DNA of 30,631 nucleotides. Source: CAYUBI01 sp964443005. Its GTDB lineage: Bacteria; Margulisbacteria; Riflemargulisbacteria; GWF2-35-9; CAYUBI01. Within the stretch, counting starts at the first letter, position 1, and every line of letters starts with the position of its first letter. Positions 1 to 8,969 of this stretch are shown piece by piece. Under the pieces are notes generated by a model, which did no database searches, had not been told where the DNA came from, and was given only the letters and a program-made list of their open reading frames with translations. Location: NCBI GenBank assembly GCA_964443005.1, contig CAYUBI010000013.1, forward strand, positions 1-30,631. The letters are read 5' to 3'. The translations under genes and the position numbers were made by a program.

Positions 1-925
1 AATCAATATCAAACTCCATTTTCATAATCAAATCAATCAAAAACGTTGGCGTTCCAGACTCAAACCAGTAGTTTTTAAATTGTCGATGTTTAAACAGTAA
101 CAACGTAGAAAATGGATTATAAACATAAATTTCAGCTATAGTAAAACGATAACCGTTATACCGTTGTTTAATCAATTGACGAATGTTTTTTATATTCTTT
201 TTTGTTGCGTTCATTAATGTTTCGATATAATCAACAAAATAGAAATCCAACTCTTGCTGCGTATATCCAAGAATAGCTGCATAATCCATAGTCATTGTAA
301 TATCTTCTATGTTATTGAGACCCGAAAATACACCCACTTTGCTGAATTTACTTACGCCTGTTAAAAAGATAAATTTCAAATACTCATCCGAGGCTTTAAT
401 TACGGTATAAAAAGATTTTAATATATTTTGAATTTCTTTGGCGAGTTCTATATTCGTAATATTATCTAAAATCGGTTTGTCGTATTCGTCAATTAAAACA
501 ACGACTTTGTTGATCTTGGATAGCTTCATTATTAGCTCTTCAAAACGTGCATAATATTCTTTTTCTTTTAATTTAACGCCATATTTTTCAGCATTTAAAT
601 CTAATTGCCGAATAATATTTTTTTGCAATTCAACAACAGTTGTTGAAGGAGTTTTACTGAAATCAATTCGAATAACCGGATACTCTTTCCATTCAAAAGG
701 CTGATCATAAATCCACAATCCTTTGAAAAGCTCCTTCTTCCCTTTGAAAATTGCCTCTAGCGTAGAGAGCAGTAACGATTTTCCAAATCTGCGGGGACGA
801 GAAAGAAAATAGACACCTTTTGCTGGACGAACCATTTGATAAATATGTTGAGTTTTATCAATATATAAGAAATTACCCTCTATAAGATCTTGGAAAGTTT
901 GTATACCAATCGGCAAATCTTTCAT
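1..925 (-). CDS. AAA-ATPase-like protein (PF09820 type), C-terminus cut off by window edge
   Basis: The frame is open from an ATG at 925 to the window edge, giving 308 residues without a stop. A GGAG Shine-Dalgarno lies just upstream. The start reads MKDLPIGIQTFQDL. A Walker A-like motif (SRPRRFGKS, about residues 42-50) is followed by a Walker B-like motif (VVVLIDEYDKP, about 141-151). The RP-RRFGKS and LIDEYDKP blocks are the signature of the AAA-ATPase_like family PF09820. Members usually continue into a C-terminal PD-(D/E)XK-like nuclease domain (PF08011), which would lie left of this window and is not visible. The family is often multicopy in host-associated bacteria; its biochemical role is unsettled. 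It sits 211 bp downstream of a three-gene accessory cluster on the same strand. Confidence 0.85.
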   Translation of the reverse strand, partial: MKDLPIGIQTFQDLIEGNFLYIDKTQHIYQMVRPAKGVYFLSRPRRFGKSLLLSTLEAIFKGKKELFKGLWIYDQPFEWKEYPVIRIDFSKTPSTTVVELQKNIIRQLDLNAEKYGVKLKEKEYYARFEELIMKLSKINKVVVLIDEYDKPILDNITNIELAKEIQNILKSFYTVIKASDEYLKFIFLTGVSKFSKVGVFSGLNNIEDITMTMDYAAILGYTQQELDFYFVDYIETLMNATKKNIKNIRQLIKQRYNGYRFTIAEIYVYNPFSTLLLFKHRQFKNYWFESGTPTFLIDLIMKMEFDID

Positions 926-1136
926 CTGACTATCTCCTCTACTTATTTCGAAATAGACTAAGACCTAATTATTTTTCTAAACAATTTTAGTCTTCGTTAG
1001 ACGTAGCAATCAGTCAAAGTATTCAATTGAATTTACTTACGATTAAGTATATAGCGAAAATTAACTATGCTCAATCGGGTTTCTTGACACGTAGATCTCC
1101 TAAAATCCCACTAAAAGAAAACATTAAGAAATATAA

Positions 1137-1523
1137 TTATTCACTGGCACTAACTTTGGTTAAAAGCAGAATTTGATTTAACATCGTCATTATACCTTTA
1201 TAATCTTTAGTGATTTTCATTTTTTCTAATTCAGAATTATACTGACCAACACAGGCATTCAATTTCTCCAGAGCAGCTGAATCACTTTTTTGCATAATAT
1301 AAGAAGATGCATTAGGATAGAATTTCAAAAAATAATTGACATATAATTCTATAGGCTGCAATTTATCCAATATTTTTACCCTTGCATAATAAAAAAATAT
1401 AGAAAAAGCATTAATATAATCGACATTTAGTTTTCTGTTAATAAAGTGAGAATCTATCAGATCTTTTTCCGTCTTAATTAGCATAGTATTATTTATCGTT
1501 GCCGCAATAAATTTATGTTTCAT
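1137..1523 (-). CDS. Hypothetical protein, 128 aa
   Basis: I do not recognise this protein. It begins at an ATG preceded by AAGGA with 8 nt spacing, so the start is well supported. It appears soluble and mostly helical, rich in Lys, Asn, Ile and Tyr. There is no signal peptide and no clear membrane segment, although residues 38-50 are aromatic and hydrophobic (YINAFSIFFYYAR). It starts 11 bp after the stop of the GNAT-like gene, and its Shine-Dalgarno overlaps that stop region, so the two are very probably co-transcribed and perhaps translationally coupled. Its position as third gene behind the giant DUF4781-like protein suggests a shared lineage-specific role. No function can be assigned. 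Confidence 0.7.
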   Translation of the reverse strand: MKHKFIAATINNTMLIKTEKDLIDSHFINRKLNVDYINAFSIFFYYARVKILDKLQPIELYVNYFLKFYPNASSYIMQKSDSAALEKLNACVGQYNSELEKMKITKDYKGIMTMLNQILLLTKVSASE

Positions 1524-1534
1524 ACATACTATCC

Positions 1535-2068
1535 TTACATCTTAATTTTTGGGCTTGCAATGTAATTGTAAATCGGCTCACAGTCTGGCATTGAAAGACT
1601 CATTGGATCACGTATTTTTTTAAATCCTATTTTTAACAATTTTTCAGCTAATTGTTGATTAACAACTTCTTCAATAACTAAAGTCAAATGCATATTTTCT
1701 GCAAATTTTCGTAAATCTTCAAGAACAGCCGAAAAAACCCCTTGCCCTCTCAACGATTTAAGGACTTCAAAATGTGGGCAATCTTCTTTATAATATTTAA
1801 CAAATGCTTGATGATTTTTGATATCAATATCAAGATAACAGCCCAAAATAATTTTGCCATCAGCCATTGTTGAAACATAATAATTTTTAAATGAATTCTG
1901 CAAGTGTTTTGATGCTTTAAAACTATAAATAAATAAATCGCGACCCGTTGATAGCGTTAATTGCCGGATTAAACCAAAGTCGGTAATAGTTAGATTTCCC
2001 AATTGTAAAGAAATGACATTTTCACGATGATTATCTGCTAATTCCAATGAAACTATTTTATTTTTCAT
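1535..2068 (-). CDS. GNAT-like N-acetyltransferase
   Basis: The 177-residue protein has the layout of the GNAT fold. An N-terminal beta/alpha half includes a strand (KIILGCYLDIDI, about 72-83) in the usual beta4 position. The acetyl-CoA pyrophosphate-loop motif RGQGVF (about 107-112, matching R/Q-x-x-G-x-G/A) leads into a helix, and the C-terminal segment NQQLAEKLLKIGFKKI (about 137-152) resembles the GNAT motif-B helix and 'LGF' turn. The substrate cannot be predicted. No strong Shine-Dalgarno precedes the ATG. A TATAAT at 2080-2085 lies 11 nt upstream of the ATG and could be an internal promoter. The gene is 47 bp downstream of the giant DUF4781-like gene and 11 bp upstream of the 128-residue hypothetical. 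Confidence 0.6.
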   Translation of the reverse strand: MKNKIVSLELADNHRENVISLQLGNLTITDFGLIRQLTLSTGRDLFIYSFKASKHLQNSFKNYYVSTMADGKIILGCYLDIDIKNHQAFVKYYKEDCPHFEVLKSLRGQGVFSAVLEDLRKFAENMHLTLVIEEVVNQQLAEKLLKIGFKKIRDPMSLSMPDCEPIYNYIASPKIKM

Positions 2069-2115
2069 TTCTATTTTCCATTATAAAAAAGTACCAACAC
2101 AATTAAACCGATTTT

Positions 2116-5100
2116 TTAAGTACCGAACTTCGATTGTTCATATGGGCGTAAATTCAACACAGAATCAACAATTAACTGATTATATTTTTTCTCGTAATAA
2201 CCAACGAGACCATCGACTTGATCAATCGTTAATATTAAATTCTGATAAGCTACTTTTTGTTTTTTCAATGACATCAATTCAAGAATATCTGAGTCGTCTT
2301 TCACTGGTTTTGTTTCTATTTTAGAAATATGTTCATCATTTTGTACTAATAATTCAAATATTGTATACCGTTTTTTTTCAAGAGGTGATAAAGAATCTGC
2401 TTTTTTATGCTCAATAAATTTTCTAACTGCATTAATTCTTTTCTGCAAAATTAAATCGTATAATTCATTTTGATTCAATCCAGCGTATTCATTTTCCATT
2501 TTATTATATTTTTTTAAATCATTTCCTCCTAATTTTTCTTGTTTAATTATTGCTGTATCATTTTGCGTTGGCGCTATTGGTTTATTGTTTAAAATTGGTT
2601 CATTGCCTATGTCAGCTTGTGAATGATGGTGCGATTTTTTATGTGGATCTTGTTTTATCATTTGCAAGTTATCATCTTTTTGCTCATTTTTGTGATACTC
2701 AATCAAAGGCTGTTTAACTTCTCCGGTATCCTCCTTGTATGCTTGAACAGAATCGTGAAGAATCTGCCTAGTTTGCACAATTTCAGTATTGATACTTTTT
2801 ATCTGATGTTTAATTTCTAAATTAGTTTCATAACTCTGTTTTCCATTCAACTTATTTTCCAACTTTTCTTTAGTGCCATATAATTCTTTTAAACTTATTT
2901 GAAGATTATTTATCTCAGTTTTTAAAGTATTAAACAAAGTAGAGCTCATACGTTTTAAAAATACAATAGAACTTTCACGTTGATTCGTTTCATGACCAAG
3001 ATCTTTTAACGCTTGAGCCTTCATTTCACTGCTAATCTTTTTATTATTCATTATTCTTGCGCCAGCTAGTAATATTAGATTCTGAGCTAACGAAAGAAAA
3101 GCTACTGGATCTTTTTCAGCCATTGCTTTTAACCCATCCGTTGCAATCATACCACTCATCGCAATTTCACTAGACATGTTAATCTTATTCAAAATAGTTA
3201 AAGATAATATCCTTGCTTGATTAGTACTATACTTCCCTGTTTTTATAAGATTGCTGATGATCAAGCCTTTTGATACTGTACTACCTAACAGAGTCGCTGA
3301 AATACCCAAATTAAGAATTTCACCCAGCCAGTTCTCGGAACTTTTGTAAGTACCATGATGTAAATCTTTGGCTAAATTAATAGAACCCAGCACAATATTT
3401 GCTGAAAATAAACCTGCGGAAACAGACTGCATTCCTGGGCAACAAGCTGTTATCATAGCACCTAAACCAATTAAAGCATTTGTATCAGTTGCCCGACGCA
3501 AGAGTGTATTTTCAATATTGCAACTGATTAATTGTTTCTTTTCATTTTCATAACTTAAAACACCATAAGAAGGAAATTCATTGTTTGCAGCAAATTCTTT
3601 CCATATTTCAGCCTTTGACGAACCTGAATACATTCTGCCACTTAATGGATCAATATAATTATGCTGCCCTGATGTATTTATGCTGCCAATTAATATAACT
3701 GGATAAGCAGAATTTTTTGCTAAATCATGTTCATTTTTTACGGGTGGCTGAAAATACATAACCTTAATATCAAGTTGACGAATATCAACACCCGTAGCTT
3801 TTAATTTTTCAAAACCATGATATTCTTCCATCATCATTAATGTTTTTGCTAATTGCTGCAAGTTGATTTTAGCTTCATTTCCATTATATTTTTGTATTTC
3901 TGTCATTGCAGCTTGTTCATGCTTAAAAAAGAATACAGGATTGTTTTTATGCGTCTGATATTTATTTTCACTATCAGTTAATGGCTTAACAATATTTCTA
4001 AACATTTCGACAATTGCATCTTTATAAGATAATTCAGGCAGGGGTGGCAACCCCAACTCTTGATTAATATTTTTCAGAATATCAATATTAAATTCATTTT
4101 TTCGTTGATCATTAAGCGTATCTTTAGAAAAAGATTCAACAGCAACTATTGTAGGCATATTATTTGCTTTAAGTGCATGACAAATACAATGAATTAATAA
4201 AGCATTAACTGCTTTTTTTGTCACATTTTTCTGATCATCACGAGCTGCTCCAGTCATATTGATTAAGGTAATTTGAAGTTGTTTTAGCATATCATTACTA
4301 ATTCCACCATTCGCAGTTAACAATACGCCTAAATCTTCTCGTAAAAGCATGATTGCCTTATTAAAATCGAGCAAATTTCCACCTATTTTAAAACCATAAG
4401 ATTCTAAATTATGGTTAGCCATTACATTCATATATCGATCCTGTCTCAGCACAGTTGAATCAAATTGAACTAAATCTTTTTGATGGGATACAAAAGCAGA
4501 AGGCAAAACAGTTTTCAAGTTGTAATTTAGCTCATTAATAACCGAAGCTTGTTGTTCAACTGATAAGGAATTTTCAAATAATACAAGGCTATACGGTTCA
4601 TTAGTTGCAGTATATATAAATAGTTGTTTTCCATCAGCACTAAAATTGAGTGAAGTATTAAAAAGTGGCATATTAGGTTGTTTAAATGCTTGTCGATATT
4701 TGTTATGGGCATCAGCAGATAGTTCAATTTTCTGGCTAGTGTGTGTTGATAAAGAAGCTTGACTTGAAAATAATTTGTTATCTTTAATCATTGCAGGTTT
4801 GGGCGCCACTGATTTTTGCATCACAGGCGTTGAGATTACAGGGATAGATGCTATTGGCTTTCGTATAAGAGGCTTTGACATCATTTGCTTTCGCGCTATA
4901 GGTTTTCGTAATATTTTTCCTGTATCTTCGTTAATGACTTTAGTCTCTGATAAATCTTGTTCTAGCTTTGGATATTCAGATAAAAGTATAGACTCATCTT
5001 TTATTTCGGGTATTTCTTGAACTGGCATTGTTAATTCTGGTAATAGTTGAGCATCTTCCACATACTTTTTCTGTTCAAGCTGTCGCATAACCCGGCGATT

Positions 5101-5601
5101 TTCTTTAGACAATATTTTTATTGCATCAGCTATTCCTTCTTTATTATAATATGATTTATCGCCATATCGGCTCATCGATATAGTCATTAACTTTTGCATT
5201 TCAAATAAAACAGCAATAAAATCATCTATTTTTACTATTGTTCCTTTTATTCCCAAATTAGCTTTCGCTTCTAAATATAATCGATTTTTAAACGAATTTT
5301 TAATATCATCACCATACCCTATTCTGATCAATATTTTTTGAGCTCTATTATCTACAGAAGTACCAGATTGATTAGCTATTGCTTTAACTTGTAACCAATA
5401 AAGTCCATTATTGTCATGATTTTTTTCATCAGAAATTCCAGCAACAGCATTAATTTCTTGATTCATTGCCTCACAATTATTTAAAGTATGACGATTTGGA
5501 AATCCTGAAAGGATTGTCTCTTTTATGCTGGGTTCAGCATTAACATTGTAGGGTTTCAAACTAACTCGATTATGATTATATGAATTAATATTATTAACCA
5601 T
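2116..5601 (-). CDS. Giant 1161-aa protein with DUF4781-like central region; effector-like candidate
   Basis: I place the start at the ATG at 5601 because GGAAGGGGG lies 10 nt upstream; a TTG at 5643 would add 14 residues without a ribosome site. Visible parts, numbered from the ATG: a helical N-terminal region; a degenerate Lys/Arg-Pro repeat linker (about 231-272); a mixed alpha/beta region; a segment about 630-685 with a YIDPLSGRMY motif, WKEF and NEFPSYGVLSY; a Gly/Ala/Ser-rich hydrophobic stretch about 710-850; a coiled coil about 885-960; and a Lys/Asn-rich tail with a HHH cluster. The 'DPLSGRMY...NNEFP' block followed by the hydrophobic stretch with LHHG reminds me of DUF4781, a family known mostly from arthropods and other eukaryotes. 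That match is from memory and untested. No signal peptide is seen. It leads an operon with the GNAT-like gene. Confidence 0.75.
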   Translation of the reverse strand: MVNNINSYNHNRVSLKPYNVNAEPSIKETILSGFPNRHTLNNCEAMNQEINAVAGISDEKNHDNNGLYWLQVKAIANQSGTSVDNRAQKILIRIGYGDDIKNSFKNRLYLEAKANLGIKGTIVKIDDFIAVLFEMQKLMTISMSRYGDKSYYNKEGIADAIKILSKENRRVMRQLEQKKYVEDAQLLPELTMPVQEIPEIKDESILLSEYPKLEQDLSETKVINEDTGKILRKPIARKQMMSKPLIRKPIASIPVISTPVMQKSVAPKPAMIKDNKLFSSQASLSTHTSQKIELSADAHNKYRQAFKQPNMPLFNTSLNFSADGKQLFIYTATNEPYSLVLFENSLSVEQQASVINELNYNLKTVLPSAFVSHQKDLVQFDSTVLRQDRYMNVMANHNLESYGFKIGGNLLDFNKAIMLLREDLGVLLTANGGISNDMLKQLQITLINMTGAARDDQKNVTKKAVNALLIHCICHALKANNMPTIVAVESFSKDTLNDQRKNEFNIDILKNINQELGLPPLPELSYKDAIVEMFRNIVKPLTDSENKYQTHKNNPVFFFKHEQAAMTEIQKYNGNEAKINLQQLAKTLMMMEEYHGFEKLKATGVDIRQLDIKVMYFQPPVKNEHDLAKNSAYPVILIGSINTSGQHNYIDPLSGRMYSGSSKAEIWKEFAANNEFPSYGVLSYENEKKQLISCNIENTLLRRATDTNALIGLGAMITACCPGMQSVSAGLFSANIVLGSINLAKDLHHGTYKSSENWLGEILNLGISATLLGSTVSKGLIISNLIKTGKYSTNQARILSLTILNKINMSSEIAMSGMIATDGLKAMAEKDPVAFLSLAQNLILLAGARIMNNKKISSEMKAQALKDLGHETNQRESSIVFLKRMSSTLFNTLKTEINNLQISLKELYGTKEKLENKLNGKQSYETNLEIKHQIKSINTEIVQTRQILHDSVQAYKEDTGEVKQPLIEYHKNEQKDDNLQMIKQDPHKKSHHHSQADIGNEPILNNKPIAPTQNDTAIIKQEKLGGNDLKKYNKMENEYAGLNQNELYDLILQKRINAVRKFIEHKKADSLSPLEKKRYTIFELLVQNDEHISKIETKPVKDDSDILELMSLKKQKVAYQNLILTIDQVDGLVGYYEKKYNQLIVDSVLNLRPYEQSKFGT

Positions 5602-5811
5602 TAAACTGATACCCCCTTCCACAACAAAGCCATCAACTGACAATTATTTGGAACATATTTATTTTTTATACTAATCAACATATCGGAAGATACTTACTAA
5701 AATCCCAACAATTTGAAAGATAGCAGCAAACATCAAAGAATAAAGAAACAAAATACTTCAGCGAATCAAACCATGGAATATTTGTTTGGCACTACAAAAT
5801 TGCACAAATAT

Positions 5812-5828
5812 ACCCCTTTACAAGGGGT
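5812..5828. repeat. Short inverted repeat in the leader of the DUF4143 ATPase gene
   Basis: A 7-bp perfect stem, ACCCCTT-TAC-AAGGGGT, lies 39 bp upstream of the ATPase start codon within the divergent intergenic region 5602-5866. No U-tract follows, so it does not look like a terminator. It could be an operator or an mRNA leader hairpin. The rest of that intergenic region is AT-rich, with nothing else I can support. Confidence 0.4.
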
Positions 5829-5866
5829 GGCAATTACATTAATATATACCTATATATGGAGGAGAA

Positions 5867-7192
5867 ATGGATACCGAACAATTATTAACCCTGATTTTTG
5901 AATGGCAAAAAATAATAATGACGCGTTTGGGTGTGCGCAGATATTTGCATTCAACCATCATGGCAACAATGACATCAAATCCAATAAAAATAATCACTGG
6001 GTTTCGTCGTTCAGGGAAATCATATCTCGTTCAACAAGTAGCAAAAACCTTAATCGAAACAGGAATATTTCCATTAAAAAATGTACTTTATCTTAATTTT
6101 GAAGACTATCAACTGATGGATATCCAAAGCCTTGATCAATTAAACAATATCTACCAACTATTTCTCCAACATTCCGCAGCTGAAGGAAAAAAGTTACTTA
6201 TTTTTGATGAAATTCAACACGTACCAAACTGGGACAAATTCATTCGTACACTATATGAAAAAAATAATAATTTACAAATTATAATCACAGGTTCAAATTC
6301 AGAATTGCTATCTTCAGAATTAGGGTCTAACCTTGCTGGAAGATTTATTGAATTCTTCCTGTTACCGTTTAGTTTTCAGGAATATTTGGAATACCAAAAT
6401 ATGACTGTAACAACAAAAACAGCTATGCTACGCAACAAACTGGAAATTGAAAGTGCTTTTGCCACGTATCTACGATATGGTGGTTTACCAGAAACCTTTT
6501 CAATATCGCTACCCGAAGCAAAAACGTCTTACCTTGAAGGCATCATGAAGAAAATTATTTTAGATGACATTGTAAAACGATTTAAAATTGAACGTATCGA
6601 TATATTAGAAAAATTGTGGCATTACATTTGTTCTACTGCAGGCAATACTGTATCATTTGCAACACTGCAAAAAAAACTAATAGCCCTAAACTGGAACGTC
6701 AAAACCGAGACAGTTACAGCCTACGTTAATTATTTTGTTAAAGCCTTCGCCTTAATTGATATTGTCAAATTCAACTGGAAACAAACGAAAGTATTTTCAA
6801 CTAGCAAAAAATACTATGTTGTTGACCAAGGGCTACTGAATTTAACTCGCCCATTTGAAGAAAACTACAGCTACCGTCTCGAAAACGTTATATTGCTGGA
6901 ATTATTCAGACGTTTCCCGCGCCCCATCTATTATGGAGCCAATGACGCCCAACGAGAAATTGATTTTATTGTTCAACGCAATCCCCCACAATGGGAAAAA
7001 TATCAAATCACCACACAGCTTCATGCAGAAAACTGGAAACGTGAACTGGATGTTTTCTCATTATCAGACCCGCATCTTACTCGTGGCAAAAACATTATCT
7101 TAACAATGGATAACGGAAACGAAAACATTGAAATCAACAACATTCCTGTTCGCAGAAACAACATAATTTCATGGTGCTGCGGAATAGACTAG
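5867..7192 (+). CDS. ATPase of the AAA_14 / DUF4143 family
   Basis: The 441-residue protein has an N-terminal P-loop ATPase domain: Walker A GFRRSGKS at about 45-52 and Walker B LLIFDEIQ at about 110-117, then a sensor-type IIITGSNSELLS. A winged-helix-like middle leads to the DUF4143 C-terminal domain with its conserved YYGAN...EIDFIVQ block (about 352-371), which resembles a restriction-endonuclease-like core. The family is widespread and often multicopy in anaerobes and host-associated bacteria; its physiological role is not established, though some members are discussed with toxin-antitoxin or defence loci. The start is supported by GGAGGAG 2 to 3 nt before the ATG. The gene is monocistronic and convergent with rsmH, and the two genes share a CTAG at 7189-7192 as overlapping stop codons. 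Confidence 0.85.
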   Translation: MDTEQLLTLIFEWQKIIMTRLGVRRYLHSTIMATMTSNPIKIITGFRRSGKSYLVQQVAKTLIETGIFPLKNVLYLNFEDYQLMDIQSLDQLNNIYQLFLQHSAAEGKKLLIFDEIQHVPNWDKFIRTLYEKNNNLQIIITGSNSELLSSELGSNLAGRFIEFFLLPFSFQEYLEYQNMTVTTKTAMLRNKLEIESAFATYLRYGGLPETFSISLPEAKTSYLEGIMKKIILDDIVKRFKIERIDILEKLWHYICSTAGNTVSFATLQKKLIALNWNVKTETVTAYVNYFVKAFALIDIVKFNWKQTKVFSTSKKYYVVDQGLLNLTRPFEENYSYRLENVILLELFRRFPRPIYYGANDAQREIDFIVQRNPPQWEKYQITTQLHAENWKRELDVFSLSDPHLTRGKNIILTMDNGNENIEINNIPVRRNNIISWCCGID

Positions 7193-8118
7193 CCAACTTT
7201 TTGCACTACACGCAACTTTGCAGATGCTGCACGCGAATTGCTGCGAACCTCTACACTAGAAGGGATTACTGGTTTGCGAGTCACTTTTATCACTGTTGCG
7301 TGATGATCACAACAACATACAGGGAACTGGGATGGACAAATACAGCTAGTAGAAAGCTGGTTAAAAGCTAATTTACAAATTCGATCTTCCAATGAATGAA
7401 ACGTAATGACTGCTAATTTACCTCCAGGTGCAAGCAAATCAACAAGGTCTTCTAATGCACGTTTAAGCGGCTCCAATTCCTGATTCACTTCAATACGAAC
7501 TGCTTGAAAAATGCGCATTAGCGCTTTTTGTTGCTGTGCATAGTGTCGTACAGTTTGACGAATGATCGTTGCTAAATCATCTGTTGTTTGTAATGGCAAA
7601 ATCTGCCGCGCTGCAACAATCGCAGCAGCAATACGACGACTGTGCGGTTCTTCGCCATAATTAATAAAAATTTTCACTAAATCATTCATAGAATACGAAT
7701 TGATAACTACTGAAGCAGTCAACGCCTGCGACAAATTCATTCGCATATCCAAGGGCCCATTATGCTGAAAACTAAAACCACGAGTTGGCGTATCCAACTG
7801 AAAGGACGATACGCCTAAATCTACTAAACATTTATCAAAAGAATTTAAACCAAGATTCTTTACAATTTGTTTAATATTAAAAAAAGAATCCAGCACCCAA
7901 TGAACAACCGTATTATTTACGTGAACCTTTTGCTGCGCAAAAGCCAAAGCTTGGGCGTCCTTATCTACTGCAATCAATTGTGCAGGATTCAAATCAAGAA
8001 AAGCTTGGGCATGCCCGCCACCGCCTGTTGTTCCATCACAAACACAATCTGTAGGTTGAATATCCAACAAATGAACAATCTCGTCGCGCAAAACAGGAAC
8101 ATGAAAGGATAAACTCAT
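7189..8118 (-). CDS. rsmH: 16S rRNA (cytosine1402-N4)-methyltransferase RsmH
   Basis: RsmH (MraW) uses S-adenosylmethionine to methylate N4 of C1402 in the P-site region of 16S rRNA. The 309-residue length is typical. Family blocks are clear: HVPVLRDEIVHLL at the N-terminus, the SAM loop DGTTGGGGHAQAFL (about 28-41), LVDLGVSSFQLD and RGFSFQHNGPLDMRM in the middle, AVRIEVNQELEPL, and AVITFHSLEDRICK near the C-terminus. The ATG overlaps the fmt stop by 4 bp (ATGA), so it is translationally coupled as the last gene of the aminotransferase-rlmB-def-fmt-rsmH operon. In many bacteria this gene heads the mra/dcw cell-wall cluster; here that cluster is absent and the gene sits with formyl-methionine genes. 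Confidence 0.96.
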   Translation of the reverse strand: MSLSFHVPVLRDEIVHLLDIQPTDCVCDGTTGGGGHAQAFLDLNPAQLIAVDKDAQALAFAQQKVHVNNTVVHWVLDSFFNIKQIVKNLGLNSFDKCLVDLGVSSFQLDTPTRGFSFQHNGPLDMRMNLSQALTASVVINSYSMNDLVKIFINYGEEPHSRRIAAAIVAARQILPLQTTDDLATIIRQTVRHYAQQQKALMRIFQAVRIEVNQELEPLKRALEDLVDLLAPGGKLAVITFHSLEDRICKLAFNQLSTSCICPSQFPVCCCDHHATVIKVTRKPVIPSSVEVRSNSRAASAKLRVVQKVG

Positions 8119-8969
8119 ACGCCCAACAAGCGCTGATGATAACCGCGAACAAATGCCTCATAATCCATAATTTTTTTTCCAGCTGGCTGCACGCTAACTA
8201 AGCGCAACTTGTCATTTTCAAGTACTGCATCAATTATTTTTACTCGAAGCCCCTGAACTTCAACAAAAGCACCTGGCCACGGTGTGTATGCCCGAATTTT
8301 ATTAATGGTAATCTCAGCCGAATCCAATTCAGATAATCGAGCATCCTCATTGCTAATTTTACCGACATACGTAGCTTGCGAATGATCTTGGGGTATTGAT
8401 TCAACACGTTCGCCAGCTTGAAAACGCTTCACAAGGTTTAATAATGTTAGTTTTCCTGCTTCAATTAGCTTATGACTCAGCGTATCCGCATGATCATGAG
8501 TAACAATAGGAACCTGTGACTGAACAAGCACATCACCTTTATCTAAGCCTTCATTCATTCTCATTAACGTAACTCCACTTTCGCTATCGCCATTTAATAA
8601 AGCAGCTTGAATCGGAGAAGCTCCGCGGTACTTAGGCAACAAGGATGCATGCACATTAACACATATATATTTATCAACTATTGATTTCGCAAGCATTCTA
8701 CCGTAAGCAATTACGATCACTAAATCAGGCTGAATCGATTCAATTATCGAAACAAACTCAGAATTATTTGAAGGCTGATAAATCACAAGCTGATGTTCCA
8801 AAGCCAGTACTTTTACTGGAGACGGCATTAATATTAACCCGCGCCCCTGAGGCCGATCTGGTTGCGTAACTATAGCAGCAACCGAAATATCAGAGGCAAT
8901 CAAATAAGATAAATGATCTGCTGCGAAATCAGGAGTACCGCAAAAAACAAGCTTAAAGTCCGGGTTCAT
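8115..8969 (-). CDS. fmt: Methionyl-tRNA formyltransferase
   Basis: Fmt transfers a formyl group from 10-formyl-tetrahydrofolate to Met-tRNA(fMet) for initiation. The N-terminal formyltransferase domain begins LVFCGTPDFAADHL. The catalytic triad Asn-His-Asp is visible as N105 and H107 in NVHASLLPKYRGASPI and D143 in GLDKGD. The shorter C-terminal OB-fold domain contains the KIRAYTPWPGAFVEV block. At 284 residues it is somewhat shorter than the usual 310-320, trimmed in the C-terminal domain. Its start overlaps the end of def by 17 bp, the classic def-fmt pairing, and its stop overlaps the rsmH start by 4 bp. A second, divergent formyltransferase paralogue lies at 25400-26323. Confidence 0.96.
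   Translation of the reverse strand: MNPDFKLVFCGTPDFAADHLSYLIASDISVAAIVTQPDRPQGRGLILMPSPVKVLALEHQLVIYQPSNNSEFVSIIESIQPDLVIVIAYGRMLAKSIVDKYICVNVHASLLPKYRGASPIQAALLNGDSESGVTLMRMNEGLDKGDVLVQSQVPIVTHDHADTLSHKLIEAGKLTLLNLVKRFQAGERVESIPQDHSQATYVGKISNEDARLSELDSAEITINKIRAYTPWPGAFVEVQGLRVKIIDAVLENDKLRLVSVQPAGKKIMDYEAFVRGYHQRLLGV

Noticed and set aside
926..1136. Possible small gene or RNA between the partial ATPase and the 128-residue gene
   Set aside because: AT-rich, no open frame with a ribosome site, and no hairpin followed by a T-run.
4775..5020. Plus-strand frame with repeated GF/GI motifs
   Set aside because: It is the antisense of the K/R-P repeat linker of the giant protein and has no start signal or family similarity.
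6855..7103. 82-codon frame inside the DUF4143 ATPase
   Set aside because: Out-of-frame shadow of a gene with clear family motifs.
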